Assembly: GCF_003351745.1 (NCBI RefSeq)
Contig: NZ_CP031222.1
Location: 602,207-666,206 of the forward strand
Length of the DNA: 64,000 bases
Direction: 5' to 3'
Source of the DNA: Aquirhabdus parva
GTDB taxonomy: Bacteria > Pseudomonadota > Gammaproteobacteria > Pseudomonadales > Moraxellaceae
Positions 1 through 8,759 of the stretch are shown here, in pieces (the stretch's first letter is position 1; each line of letters begins with the position of its first letter). The notes below the pieces were generated by a model, which did no database searches, was not told where the DNA came from, and was given only the letters and a program-made list of their open reading frames with translations. A program made the position numbers and the translations under genes.

Positions 1-2
1 TA

Positions 3-344
3 GCGACATTGATCGGTGCAGGAATATTGCTTTCTTTTGCACGTCAGCAATTGATGGCACGTGATTTTAATCCGATGGTCACCAGCATTTTGATTCTGGT
101 CAGTTTGGCCGTTTGGGTTTTGCCGATTCAAGACTATTTATTGACTGCTGCAATCGTGGTTACGATTTTGATTACCGCGATTTATGCGATTTTCAGTGGC
201 TGGAAAATGAAGAGTAGCCATCTGCGCAAAGCTTTAAATTTTAATAATGAAGCGCTTTATAATGTTTGGCGTGTACAGATCCGTATTCTTGTTCCTTTAG
301 CTGTTGTATTGGCTATCGTAGGTTTAATTGGACAATATGTGTGA
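3..344 (+). CDS. C-terminal part of a membrane transporter, possibly NSS family (5' end outside window)
   Basis: The reading frame is open to the left edge, so only the last ~114 residues are present. Three hydrophobic segments are visible: around VTSILILVSLAVWVLPI, LLTAAIVVTILITAIYAIF and IRILVPLAVVLAIVGLIG. The end (EALYNVWRVQIRILVPLAV) resembles the last helix of bacterial sodium:neurotransmitter symporter-family transporters, with a Trp-Arg and a Pro in the final membrane segment. That assignment rests on pattern memory only. The stop codon overlaps a possible GTG start of rnfH and lies 8 bp before its ATG, so the two genes are probably co-transcribed. Confidence 0.5.
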   Translation, partial: ATLIGAGILLSFARQQLMARDFNPMVTSILILVSLAVWVLPIQDYLLTAAIVVTILITAIYAIFSGWKMKSSHLRKALNFNNEALYNVWRVQIRILVPLAVVLAIVGLIGQYV

Positions 345-352
345 CTCATCTA

Positions 353-673
353 ATGGAGCAATCTGAAGATACTCCTGTGATCCAAGTCACCTTGGCTTGG
401 GTGAATCAAGAGGGCAAGCCTGAAGTGCGCGCACTTCAGGTGGTTGCGGGTACGACTGCCGCGGCGTTATTTCGGCAGTGCAATGTTTTTCCAGAGAACA
501 AGACCTTACCTGCGATGGGTATTTTTAGTCATAAAATTACTGATCCTGAGCATTATGTTATGCGAAATGGGGATCGATTGGAGCTCTATCAGCCTTTAAT
601 TTTAAGCCCGATGGCGGTACGTCGCGCTCGTGCTCGTGCGTACCCCGTAGGAAGACTTAAACTGAGACCTTAG
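353..673 (+). CDS. rnfH: RnfH family protein
   Basis: About 106 residues, the normal size for the RnfH/UPF0125 family, a small ubiquitin-like beta-grasp fold of unclear function. Family marks are the VTLAWV strand at the start, the ENKTLPAMGIFSHK centre, and the RLELYQPLILSPMAVRRARA end, which matches the usual 'R.E.YRPL..DP...RR.RA' pattern. I chose the ATG at 353. A GTG at 341, overlapping the upstream stop, would add four residues. In many gammaproteobacteria this gene sits beside bamE and fur, as it does here with convergent bamE. A strong terminator follows directly. Confidence 0.85.
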   Translation: MEQSEDTPVIQVTLAWVNQEGKPEVRALQVVAGTTAAALFRQCNVFPENKTLPAMGIFSHKITDPEHYVMRNGDRLELYQPLILSPMAVRRARARAYPVGRLKLRP

Positions 674-675
674 TC

Positions 676-712
676 AAAAAAAAGCCCAACATCGATTGTT
701 GGGCTTTTTTTT
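676..712. terminator. Bidirectional terminator between rnfH and bamE
   Basis: A 9-bp perfect stem (AGCCCAACA / TGTTGGGCT) with a 5-nt loop is flanked by an A run on the left and a T8 run on the right. It can therefore serve rnfH on the plus strand and bamE on the minus strand. Confidence 0.9.
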
Positions 713-719
713 GACAGGG

Positions 720-1145
720 CTATAACGGCTGCGCATTCAAGAGTGGATCTTTACTGCCAGGTAAGCCGGGCTGTGTTACCGGGAAAGTATTTGCACCATC
801 AATGCTGACGACCTTGCCGCTATCATCAAATATAATAACCAGATGCTCGCCACTGGCGGGTTTTAGTCCTGCATTACGTGCAAGCGTGCCCGGGATGTAG
901 GTATACACATAATCCCAGCGATTCGGATTTAAGGTATCCGTGATGGTTGGTGTTCCGAGCAAGTAACGCACTTGTTGAGTGGTCATGCCAACTTTGACTT
1001 GGGCAATTTGTGCTTGAGTCAGCGGAGAACCTTGCGGAATGTCAATTTTATAGACGCCGAATATCGAACACGCGCTTTGCGATAAGCTGAGTAAGGAAAC
1101 TGCGAGAATACCCACAGTGATGCGAGTCAGCATGAATTTTTGCAT
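720..1145 (-). CDS. bamE: Outer membrane protein assembly factor BamE (SmpA/OmlA lipoprotein)
   Basis: 141 residues. A hydrophobic signal segment ends at a cysteine (LSLSQSAC), as expected for a lipoprotein, although the -3 position is Gln rather than the usual Leu. The mature part has the SmpA/OmlA core: QAQIAQVKVGMTTQQVRYLLGTP, then NRWDYVYTY, then LVIIFDDSGKVV. BamE is a periplasm-facing outer-membrane lipoprotein of the Bam complex, which inserts beta-barrels. It is divergent from fur, a common arrangement. Confidence in family is high; the lipid anchor is inferred from the cysteine. Confidence 0.93.
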   Translation of the reverse strand: MQKFMLTRITVGILAVSLLSLSQSACSIFGVYKIDIPQGSPLTQAQIAQVKVGMTTQQVRYLLGTPTITDTLNPNRWDYVYTYIPGTLARNAGLKPASGEHLVIIFDDSGKVVSIDGANTFPVTQPGLPGSKDPLLNAQPL

Positions 1146-1475
1146 TTTGATACACTTGCCCCATCTTTTGGCTATATGATTGCTGGTATTGTCTACGGCA
1201 GAGCGCCTAGAGACGGTTTGTTACCAAGATTGTTACGAGTATTCTAGATGTTGTTTACCGTTATGAGCTAAACTAACACTAAGTTTTTGGTAGCAAATAG
1301 TTAACACATCGGACTATGCGCTACATACTTCTATATCGTTTTACGCTTTGGACTGAAGTCAAAAGCAGAAAATTTGCTTAACAATACACGGCATTGAATG
1401 CCTAGCATCAGTATGAACTGCGCAAGTTGGATCATATTAACATGCCTTTATCACGCTGCCCATGATGGAACTGTT
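1146..1475. other. Divergent promoter region bamE/fur
   Basis: About 330 bp between two divergent starts. It must hold both promoters. An imperfect dyad near 1192-1215 is visible, but I see no clear Fur box and no additional gene. Confidence 0.5.
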
Positions 1476-1916
1476 ATGTCGATTACCAATCAAGATTTAC
1501 GCAAAGCTGGACTTAAAGTCACCTTACCTCGAGTCAAAATTCTCGAACTGCTTGAGCGCTCAACTGAACACCATTTGAGTGCTGAAGATATCTATAAAAC
1601 ATTGTTAGAGCAGGGTGAGGATGTTGGTCTTGCGACAGTCTATCGTGTGCTGACCCAGTTTGAAACTGCCGGTATTATCGAACGTCATCAGTTTGAAAAT
1701 AATTATTCAGTATTTGAGATTCTTCAAGCCGATCATCATGATCATATCGTGTGTCAAAATTGTGGACGTGTCGTTGAGTTTACGAGCCCGATCATTGAAG
1801 CAGAACAGCATGCGGTCGCAGAGCGTTTTGGATTTGAGCTCACTGGCCATTCGCTGAATCTCTATGTGTTCTGTGATAAGCCCGAATGTGTTGAAGCGCG
1901 TAAGAAGCGTAAGTAA
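1476..1916 (+). CDS. fur: Ferric uptake regulator Fur
   Basis: 146 residues from the ATG at 1476, the usual Fur length. Upstream in-frame ATGs would add 26 residues unlike the family. Visible features are the winged-helix DNA-binding part (LRKAGLKVTLPRVKILELL, then DVGLATVYRVLTQFE), the HHDH metal site at residues 87-90, and cysteine pairs at 93/96 and 133/138 for structural zinc. Fur represses iron-uptake genes when loaded with Fe2+. The TonB system and receptor that follow may be iron-related, but I saw no convincing Fur box before them. Confidence 0.97.
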   Translation: MSITNQDLRKAGLKVTLPRVKILELLERSTEHHLSAEDIYKTLLEQGEDVGLATVYRVLTQFETAGIIERHQFENNYSVFEILQADHHDHIVCQNCGRVVEFTSPIIEAEQHAVAERFGFELTGHSLNLYVFCDKPECVEARKKRK

Positions 1917-1948
1917 AACCGTAAACTATAGCTTTTTCTTTCAAAAGA

Positions 1949-1974
1949 AACCGTCATTGTTGGCGGTTTTTTTT
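1949..1974 (+). terminator. Terminator after fur
   Basis: Stem AACCGTC / GGCGGTT (7 bp with one G-U pair), 6-nt loop, followed by a T8 run. Confidence 0.85.
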
Positions 1975-1999
1975 GCTTTAGACTTTGGTTATGCTCGTG

Positions 2000-2569
2000 T
2001 TATAGATGCGCAGGATTAATCTTTGACGTTAAAATATGGTCGGCCCATGTACCATTGATCTTCAGATAGGATTTGGCCAGACCTTCTTTTTCAAAGCCCA
2101 AACGATTTAATAAGGTACCGCTGCGGTGATTTTCCGGGCGGTAATTCGCCATAATGCGGTGTAGTCCATAAGTCTCAAAAATATAGTGATTGGCCGCAGT
2201 TAATGCCTCGTACATCAATCCTTTTCCTTCAAATGCCGCACTGATGGCATAGCCCAAATGACAGGCTTGAAAGGCTCCCTGCACAATATTGCTGTAATTA
2301 CAGTGACCAATCAATTCTGGGCTTTCAATTGTGTAGATGAGCAGATTGAGGGATAGCCCTGCTTTGATTTGTTGCTCGTATTTTTCAAGCGTATGACGCA
2401 TGTTCTGTAAGGTATAGAAATCATCGTTGCGTAGTGGATCCCAAGGCTTGAGATGAGCTTGATTATTTTGATAAAACGCCAACAAATCTGCGGCATGCAT
2501 TGGACTCGCATGGCGCAGCGTCAGTCTTGATGTTTGTATCCCCTGTGCAGGGAAGCTTTCGAGAGTCAT
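2000..2569 (-). CDS. rimJ: Ribosomal-protein-alanine N-acetyltransferase RimJ-like GNAT
   Basis: 189 residues from the ATG at 2569, which has AGAGGAAA upstream. A longer frame starting at 2623 would begin inside the exbD terminator and is rejected. GNAT fold: SRLTLRHASPMHAADLL at the N terminus, an acetyl-CoA segment around LGYAISAAFEGKGLMYEAL, and a C terminus (ANYRPENHRSGTLLNRLGF, then KINGTWADHILTS) that closely follows E. coli RimJ. RimJ acetylates the N-terminal Ala of ribosomal protein S5. The target here is inferred from similarity. Confidence 0.85.
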   Translation of the reverse strand: MTLESFPAQGIQTSRLTLRHASPMHAADLLAFYQNNQAHLKPWDPLRNDDFYTLQNMRHTLEKYEQQIKAGLSLNLLIYTIESPELIGHCNYSNIVQGAFQACHLGYAISAAFEGKGLMYEALTAANHYIFETYGLHRIMANYRPENHRSGTLLNRLGFEKEGLAKSYLKINGTWADHILTSKINPAHL

Positions 2570-2607
2570 CGCAATATTTCCTCTGGCCGTGCTAGTTGGA
2601 TTTTGAA

Positions 2608-2634
2608 AAACAAAAAACGCCACTAGGGCGTTTC
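2608..2634 (-). terminator. Terminator of the tonB-exbBDD operon
   Basis: Read on the minus strand, a GC-rich stem (ACGCC / GGCGT, 5-nt loop, extendable by A-T pairs) is followed by a T-rich tract. It lies about 35 bp after the second exbD. Confidence 0.8.
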
Positions 2635-2668
2635 TTGCTTTGCAATGATCTATCGTAAACTGAAAGTC

Positions 2669-3097
2669 TTACGGCATATACTGTTCATTGCCGACGATCC
2701 CGATTTTGGTCACCCCTAAACGCTGGGCGGAAGCCATAATCATTGCAACAGATTTAAACTCTGTTGCTTTGTTGGGACGCAGATGTACTTCATCCTGATC
2801 GGGTTTGGTCGCTACGCTATGTAGTTTGCTTTCCAAATCAGCACGACTAGTGATCTGTGCACCGTTCCAAAGAATCGTCCCCGCAGCATCAATATCCACA
2901 TTGACGACCAGCGGTGGTGTTGATGGCGGTGGTGGATCGCCGATTGGATTGTCCATCTTAATCGCATGATTTTGGATGGGAATCGTGATGATCAGCATAA
3001 TGATCAGCACCAACATGACGTCGATCAACGGCGTCATGTTCACTTCTAACATTACATCATCTTCTTGACTGCTACCAGAACCGACATTCATACCCAT
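2669..3097 (-). CDS. exbD: Biopolymer transport protein ExbD (second copy)
   Basis: 142 residues. One N-terminal membrane helix (NMTPLIDVMLVLIIMLIITIPI) carries the essential Asp of ExbD/TolR proteins, followed by a periplasmic domain with the repeated pattern seen in the first copy (VHLRPNKATEFKSVAMIMASAQRLGVTKIGIVG). ExbD with ExbB uses the proton gradient to power TonB in the inner membrane. It lies 31 bp after the first exbD and is clearly a paralogue. Two exbD genes after tonB-exbB is the arrangement known from Xanthomonas. Confidence 0.93.
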   Translation of the reverse strand: MGMNVGSGSSQEDDVMLEVNMTPLIDVMLVLIIMLIITIPIQNHAIKMDNPIGDPPPPSTPPLVVNVDIDAAGTILWNGAQITSRADLESKLHSVATKPDQDEVHLRPNKATEFKSVAMIMASAQRLGVTKIGIVGNEQYMP

Positions 3098-3128
3098 AAT
3101 GATCTCCTCAATTTAAACTGACCCTGAC

Positions 3129-3551
3129 CTAACCGCGGGCAGGGGGTTGAGTAATGAAGGCAATCTTGGCTATGCCTGCACGTTGCGTAGTGACGATAAC
3201 CTTACCAATCGATTCATACTTGGTTTGCTGGTCACCACGGATATGCACTTCAGGTTGTGGTGTCTTAACCGCGATTTCTTTTAAACGTTTCAACAGTTCG
3301 TTAGAGTCAACATACTGCTCATTCCAAAAGACATCGCCAGTCTTGTTCACGGCCAGAATGACATTTTCTGGCTTGGTCTTATACGGATGGTCAATCTCTT
3401 CTGGAAGTTTGACCTGAATCGTATGTGTTACGACGGGAATTGTGATCAAGAAGATGATCAGCAACACCAACATCACGTCCACGAGTGGGGTGGTATTGAT
3501 GACGCCGATGACCTCTTCATCATCGCCCTCAGAACCAACATTCATGCCCAT
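3129..3551 (-). CDS. exbD: Biopolymer transport protein ExbD (first copy)
   Basis: 140 residues. Single membrane helix INTTPLVDVMLVLLIIFLITIPV with the conserved Asp, then a periplasmic domain (EVHIRGDQQTKYESIGKVIVTTQRAGIAKIAFI). It starts only a couple of bases after exbB ends, indicating tight co-expression. In this arrangement in Xanthomonas the second ExbD is needed only for some substrates; whether the copies differ here cannot be told from sequence. Confidence 0.94.
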   Translation of the reverse strand: MGMNVGSEGDDEEVIGVINTTPLVDVMLVLLIIFLITIPVVTHTIQVKLPEEIDHPYKTKPENVILAVNKTGDVFWNEQYVDSNELLKRLKEIAVKTPQPEVHIRGDQQTKYESIGKVIVTTQRAGIAKIAFITQPPARG

Positions 3552-3553
3552 AA

Positions 3554-4441
3554 TTAGTCAGCCTTTTTGCTGGTATTACCACTGGCAGACATCACACCAC
3601 TCAGTAATACGGAATGTAAGTCATCGCTGAACTCGACGATTTCTTCAAGTGCTTTCTTATTGCGACGTACTAACCAGTTGTAGCCCAGTACCGCAGGAAC
3701 CGCAACAGCCAGACCAATTGCAGTCATGATCAAAGCTTCACCGACTGGACCGGCAACTTTATCAATAGAGGCTTGACCTGCAATACCAATCGCAGTCAAC
3801 GCATGGTAGATACCCCATACAGTCCCGAACAGACCTACGAACGGTGCAGTTGAACCAACAGTAGCCAGGAAAGCCAAACCACCGCTTAAGCGACTTTTAA
3901 CTTTATCCACTGAACGTTGGATCGACATAGAGATCCATGTATTCAGGTCGATACGTTCAAGCAATGCACCATCATGATGCTGAGTTGAATTGGCGCCTGT
4001 TTGAGCGATATAGCGATATGCGCTGGTAGGCTTTAAACCTTGAATACCTTCTTCAACAGAAGATGCTTCCCAAAAAGACTTCTTCGCTTCTTTAGATTGA
4101 CCCATGAGTTTGGCTTGTTCAAGCAACTTGGTAATGATGATGTACCAACTGCCCATCGACATGATCACCAAAATGATCAACGTTCCGCGTGCTACAAAGT
4201 CACCGCCTTTCCATAACGCATCCAAACCGTAAGGATTGCTGACGGTTTCTTTAGTTGCTGGCTCTGGTGGTGGTAGTGGTGCACTGGTTGACGAAATATC
4301 AGACGGTGCAGCAGCGGGCGCAGTTGCAGCAGCAGGTGCCGATGCATCTTCAGCAAAGGCGAAAGGGCTGACCAATGCGGAGCTGGAAATCAATAGGGCA
4401 GCCATCAATGATGTCATGCGTTTAGTGGTGTTGTTCAACAT
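3554..4441 (-). CDS. exbB: ExbB proton channel of the TonB system
   Basis: 295 residues, with a signal-like N terminus followed by an Ala/Pro/Ser-rich periplasmic stretch of about 60 residues. Then come three membrane helices: LIILVIMSMGSWYIIITKL, the segment around LAFLATVGSTAPFVGLFGTVWGIYHAL, and GEALIMTAIGLAVAVPAVLGYNWLV. The middle and last segments carry the MotA/TolQ/ExbB signature. The long N-terminal form is known in several proteobacterial ExbB proteins. It lies between tonB (60 bp gap) and exbD. Confidence 0.95.
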   Translation of the reverse strand: MLNNTTKRMTSLMAALLISSSALVSPFAFAEDASAPAAATAPAAAPSDISSTSAPLPPPEPATKETVSNPYGLDALWKGGDFVARGTLIILVIMSMGSWYIIITKLLEQAKLMGQSKEAKKSFWEASSVEEGIQGLKPTSAYRYIAQTGANSTQHHDGALLERIDLNTWISMSIQRSVDKVKSRLSGGLAFLATVGSTAPFVGLFGTVWGIYHALTAIGIAGQASIDKVAGPVGEALIMTAIGLAVAVPAVLGYNWLVRRNKKALEEIVEFSDDLHSVLLSGVMSASGNTSKKAD

Positions 4442-4501
4442 AATTACTCCAAGAATTTAAAAAAAAGTACGAGATGATTCACATCATCATAAAAATAAAG
4501 A

Positions 4502-5152
4502 TTAGTCGTTAAGTTTCCAAACCCAATCCATCTTCAGCGTTGATTCGACAGGTTGTCCGTCGCTGGTTCCAGGTTTGAAATGGCAAAGACTCAACGCTTT
4601 AAGCGCAGCGCGATCCAATTGACTATGACCACTACTTCTATCGACTTTTGAATTCTTCACATTGCCATCAGGACCGATGACCAATGCCAAGCGTGTCGTT
4701 CCCTCTTCTTCATTTTGCAGTGAATCACGAGGGTATTCTGGTTGAGAACATCCACTCATGGAACTGGCAGAGGGTGCAGTGATCTTCGGCGCAGCAGGTG
4801 GTGGAGCAGGCGGAGCAGGCGGCGGCGGTGTCTGTGACACTTGAATCGCTGCAGGTGCAGGCGTAGCTACTTTAACCTCTACAGGTGGTACAAAAGTTGG
4901 CGGCGGAGTCACCTTCGGTGGTGGTGGCGTTACCGACTTTTTGACCATCTTTGGAGGCTCAGGTTTCTTCTCTGGAGGAGGAGGAACGATTTCCTTGATG
5001 ATCTGTGTTTCAACCGGGGGTTGAATCACATCGACCACTTTACGGGCGAGCCCGTTGATGAGTGCATAGACAATGATGATGTGCAGCAGAATCACCACGC
5101 CTATACCAACGTAGTTCTTGGATGGATTTTTTCCATCCTGCGTGAAATTCAT
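4502..5152 (-). CDS. tonB: TonB energy transducer
   Basis: 216 residues. One N-terminal membrane anchor (VGIGVVILLHIIIVYALING), a proline-rich periplasm-spanning region with KPEP and PPPP blocks (residues ~50-125), and a C-terminal domain with the TonB pattern: EYPRDSLQNEEEGTTRLALVI, then ALKALSLCHFKPG. A GGAGG ribosome binding site precedes the ATG. TonB links the ExbBD motor to outer-membrane receptors, and a receptor gene lies just upstream on the same strand. Confidence 0.95.
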   Translation of the reverse strand: MNFTQDGKNPSKNYVGIGVVILLHIIIVYALINGLARKVVDVIQPPVETQIIKEIVPPPPEKKPEPPKMVKKSVTPPPPKVTPPPTFVPPVEVKVATPAPAAIQVSQTPPPPAPPAPPPAAPKITAPSASSMSGCSQPEYPRDSLQNEEEGTTRLALVIGPDGNVKNSKVDRSSGHSQLDRAALKALSLCHFKPGTSDGQPVESTLKMDWVWKLND

Positions 5153-5264
5153 GCTTTCTTTACCTCCGAGACAACATGGTTAGTTACTGGCAATATCCAT
5201 AGTAAATAAAACTCCATGCGAATGTTAATTCATTAAGTGGGCAAACTCATATGCTAATTAAGAG

Positions 5265-5278
5265 TAACCATATGGTTA
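5265..5278. promoter_or_regulatory. Perfect palindrome upstream of tonB (AACCATATGGTT core)
   Basis: TAACCATATGGTTA is a 14-bp perfect palindrome, 113 bp upstream of the tonB ATG. The same 12-bp core occurs upstream of the peptide-binding protein gene at 8661. The repetition suggests a shared operator. The regulator is not identifiable from the window. Confidence 0.5.
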
Positions 5279-5347
5279 AAATTGCAATAAGCATGCCTGA
5301 TATCATTGATATCATATATAAGCTGTATGTCGTTTGTGTTATAAATT

Positions 5348-5374
5348 GAAAATCGCCTAGACAAGCTAGGCGAT
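5348..5374 (-). terminator. Terminator of the TonB-dependent receptor gene
   Basis: Perfect 9-bp stem ATCGCCTAG / CTAGGCGAT with a 5-nt loop. On the minus strand it is followed by a short T tract. Confidence 0.75.
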
Positions 5375-5419
5375 CTTTAAACACGGTAAGCTTAAGTGTG
5401 TTTCTTTTAAATTCCTAAA

Positions 5420-8074
5420 TTACAGGAATTTATAGGTTGCACGAAGGAACAGCACTCGACCCAGTGGATCGGTATAACGTGGGTCATAGCCGATTTGGAA
5501 GTTCGCAGTTGTATTGGTTGCTGGTGGGTTTGTGTTAAAGATGTTTTTCACACCCGCTGTCAGCGTTAAGTTTTTGATACCAGAGTATGTACCTGACAAG
5601 TTGTAATGTGTCCAAGATGGTACTTTGTGATCATCGTATCCAGGGATCGCCGCAGTATTGTCATCTTTGTAGCCAGATTCATAGCTTTGTTGGAATAACG
5701 CACTCCAGTCAGCCAGTTTCCAGTTTATACCAGCAGTATGGCGCCAGCGGAAGTACGGTTGTCCATTCGCATATACACCAGCGTTTTGGAACCATTCGCC
5801 ACCTTGTTCAGACTGATACTTATAAGTGTTGACATAAGTACCGTCAAGACTGAGATTAAATGTTCCAAAATCAGTGGTCGGAATCCTCCAGTTAAGTCCA
5901 AGATCAACACCAGAAGTTTTGACACCGCCGAGGTTAAGATTGGTATTTGAAATATAGTCAAGTGAACCATCCGCATTACGGACAAATTCGCTGGCATATT
6001 TGACTGGATCAGCAAAAATATCTCCCTCGTAGAGGGTGCTGATTTGATTTTTGATCGTGATATTGTAGTAATCTGCTGATACTGTTACGTCTTTAACAGG
6101 CTCAATCACTGTACCAAAGGTATATGATTTTGAAGTTTCAGGACGTAGATCTTTATTTCCACCTTGCAACTTGTAGAACTGTTGTCCACAGTCACGAGCA
6201 GAAACACCACCTGCAGCTACATTGCCGCCAGGGCAGAGGACAGGATCATCATACGGATTTGCTGTAAATGTTTTTGAGTTCGGATCGTTCAACTCATACA
6301 AACTTGGTGCACGGAAACCCGTCGAGAAGGACCCGCGGAATAGAATTTCTTTCAATGGAACCCACCGGAATGCGATTTTAGGGTTCGTAGTTCCGCCCAC
6401 ATCACTATACTTGTCGTAACGGACAGCAAGCTGAGCTTCTAAAGTGGGTAGAATTGGAATTTGGAACTCAGTGAAAATCGCACTCACATCTCGGCGACCA
6501 GCTGCAGATTTAGCATCGGAGGTGCCTGTACTATTTACAATAGTAGAGATGTCATAATCAACGTTATAGTTTGCTTCTTCATGGCGATATGAAGTTCCCA
6601 ACGCAAAGCCTAGTGGGCCTGCAGGAAGATCAGCAATTGCTCGGCTAATGGTAAAATCTACGCTCGTTGCTTTAGTCCGAGCATATTCATAAGGACCTTC
6701 AATGGTTAGTGAGCTGGGGACCCCGGTATCTGCAGCGGCTTGAGCTCCAAATGGATTTAGTGTCCCATTCTCTAATGCAATTCGTGCGGCATCATTATTG
6801 ATGTAGCCTGCAAGTAAACGGTCCGCAGCATTGCTTTCTGTATATGAAACACCGCCTTTATAATCCCAGTCAAACACTGTACCGTCAACAGTAAACAATG
6901 CCCGATCTTGTTTGCTGACGGTATCATTGATGCGTGGGCCAGTGGATATACCACGATAGTTAACTGATATTGGATCGCCACTTAGGCCTGCAACGGCAGG
7001 AGTAATTCCATTTCCTGGAAAGTACTTGCTGGTATTCGGAACAAAATAATCAGAACCGCCGCCTGCAAGTAAGTCTTGTGCAACAGTTGTTCGGATATTA
7101 CTTTCAGAATGTAAGTATTCAAAACCTAACTTATTGTTGTCATCAAGCTTAAGAGTTCCTTTACCTAAGAAAGAAAATTCATAAGTTTTAGGTACGATTC
7201 CGATCTGAGTTTGGGTGTTGTAGCGACAGATCGCACCTTTAGCAAACGTATTAGGTGGGTTACACCCAGTTGCAGCATAAGGATTGCCACTTAAGTCAGC
7301 GGTAGGATCGTAGAAATTAGCTGGAAAAGTATTTCCACTGGTTGAACTGATGCCTAGATCAGGGCGGACACCACCTTGATCTGTAAAGCTGCGGTCTTTA
7401 GCCAGCAAACTTTGTTGTGAGTGGTAATCCGCAACACCAAAAAGATTAAAGCCGTCTTTGTCTAGATCACCAAAACCACCGGTGATGTTAAAACGACCTT
7501 CTTGACCACCACCACTATGAGTAGGTGTACTTCCCTCAGCAGTTACGGTCAACCCTGTTACAGAGCGCTTGGTGATAAAGTTAATAACACCGCCAATCGC
7601 ATCAGTTCCATAAATCGCAGAAGCGCCATCACGTAGAACTTCAATACGATCAAGAGCAGCAATTGGAATAATACTCAAATCAACAGATGTGCCATCAAAT
7701 GCGCTATTGGCAACACGTCGACCATTCAGCAAGACCAAGGTTTTGTTAGCACCCAAGCCACGCAAGTCAGCCGATGGGCCAGAAGTTTTCGAGGCTCCGA
7801 CATTGTTGGATGCCGTAAACTGCGTTTGGTTTGCAGAAATGGTTTGTAGTGCTTCAGAAGCCGTTGTGATCCCTGCGCGTGCTAAGGCTTCAGTTTTGAT
7901 TACTGTAATTGGTGATGCACTCTGTGCTGCAATCCCTTTAATCGACGATCCTGTCACTTCTACACGTTCGACTTTGTCGTCGGCGTGTGCAGTATTAACC
8001 ATTAAGCCCATACCAACGGTCATGCCGCCAGTAAATATCACACGAAGTGAATGAGCCAATATATTTAGTTTCAT
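5420..8074 (-). CDS. TonB-dependent outer membrane receptor
   Basis: 884 residues: a signal peptide ending near TAHADD, a TonB-box-like start (VERVEVTG), then a plug domain (ASEALQTISANQ, LRGLGANKTLVLLNGRRV, RIEVLRDGASAIYGTDAIGGVINFITKR). The long beta-barrel ends in an aromatic strand (LRATYKFL). The plug style is that of the large receptors common in Xanthomonas and sphingomonads that take up peptides, sugars or other bulky nutrients, rather than a recognisable siderophore receptor. It lies between tonB and an oligopeptide ABC importer, so a peptide-like substrate is a reasonable but unproven guess. GAGGGG precedes the start. Confidence 0.93.
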   Translation of the reverse strand: MKLNILAHSLRVIFTGGMTVGMGLMVNTAHADDKVERVEVTGSSIKGIAAQSASPITVIKTEALARAGITTASEALQTISANQTQFTASNNVGASKTSGPSADLRGLGANKTLVLLNGRRVANSAFDGTSVDLSIIPIAALDRIEVLRDGASAIYGTDAIGGVINFITKRSVTGLTVTAEGSTPTHSGGGQEGRFNITGGFGDLDKDGFNLFGVADYHSQQSLLAKDRSFTDQGGVRPDLGISSTSGNTFPANFYDPTADLSGNPYAATGCNPPNTFAKGAICRYNTQTQIGIVPKTYEFSFLGKGTLKLDDNNKLGFEYLHSESNIRTTVAQDLLAGGGSDYFVPNTSKYFPGNGITPAVAGLSGDPISVNYRGISTGPRINDTVSKQDRALFTVDGTVFDWDYKGGVSYTESNAADRLLAGYINNDAARIALENGTLNPFGAQAAADTGVPSSLTIEGPYEYARTKATSVDFTISRAIADLPAGPLGFALGTSYRHEEANYNVDYDISTIVNSTGTSDAKSAAGRRDVSAIFTEFQIPILPTLEAQLAVRYDKYSDVGGTTNPKIAFRWVPLKEILFRGSFSTGFRAPSLYELNDPNSKTFTANPYDDPVLCPGGNVAAGGVSARDCGQQFYKLQGGNKDLRPETSKSYTFGTVIEPVKDVTVSADYYNITIKNQISTLYEGDIFADPVKYASEFVRNADGSLDYISNTNLNLGGVKTSGVDLGLNWRIPTTDFGTFNLSLDGTYVNTYKYQSEQGGEWFQNAGVYANGQPYFRWRHTAGINWKLADWSALFQQSYESGYKDDNTAAIPGYDDHKVPSWTHYNLSGTYSGIKNLTLTAGVKNIFNTNPPATNTTANFQIGYDPRYTDPLGRVLFLRATYKFL

Positions 8075-8759
8075 TACAATGTAACCCCTCTACTAAGTTA
8101 TCGTTACAGTCAGCAATAACTATGCCACACACTGTAACCAATTATTCACAATCCCCAATAATGCTTATATCCAAATTTAAATAATCTGCCAAGTCATTTT
8201 TTTGAATAAACAGATAAGCGGTGCATCTATATAATGCTTTTTAGATGAAATTTAGATAAAGGAATTGAGCTATATTTTTGTTAATTAGCTTTGTTGAAAA
8301 TTAATATTAAACATGTGTTTATGTTGAGTCTTGAAAGGGTTTTTTATAGCATAGTTGGACTGTTTGGTCTTGTTTGTGTTTGCGTTTAAACTGGCTAGTC
8401 ATTTTTAGTGCGAAAGAGGAATGTGGACGGATTGGTTCACTCGGTGTGGCACCAAAAAAGAGCGGTTTTGTGCGGTTGTGGTCAGAATGGGGCGGTGTGT
8501 ATTCAAGCGCTGTGAAAGGGTGTATTCTAAAAAAGTGTCGAATATGCATTAGGTCAACATCCTTTTCTTTATGCGTTTTGTTTTAACCATCTAATAGCAA
8601 ATGATTTATATTGTTGTATTTTATTTAAAATAAACCAATATTTTTGTTTTGAAGTACGCTGAACCATATGGTTCATGTACGTATTTGCTGTTTTGACTTG
8701 TACGCGTTTTTCCAGTGGAATTTCATGGCATTGTGTAAGTAGTATGAAGGGGAATGTAA
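8075..8759. other. Intergenic region between receptor and ABC importer
   Basis: 685 bp, AT-rich on both sides with a G-rich middle (about 8390-8540). It holds the divergent promoters of the receptor and the importer, and the AACCATATGGTT palindrome near its right end. No convincing ORF was seen. Confidence 0.5.
8661..8674. promoter_or_regulatory. Perfect palindrome upstream of the importer (AACCATATGGTT core)
   Basis: GAACCATATGGTTC, 86 bp upstream of the first binding-protein ATG, flanked by GTAC on each side (8654-8657 and 8677-8680). It has the same 12-bp core as the site before tonB. Confidence 0.5.

Noticed and set aside
3554-4441. ExbB as MotA or TolQ
   Set aside because: Gene context (tonB before, exbD after) and the long N-terminal form identify it as ExbB.
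4841-5209. Plus-strand ORF opposite tonB
   Set aside because: Arg/Trp-rich shadow of the tonB proline codons on the other strand.
5153-5419. Fur box before tonB
   Set aside because: No stretch close to the 19-bp GATAATGATAATCATTATC pattern is visible; the conspicuous dyad there is AACCATATGGTT instead.
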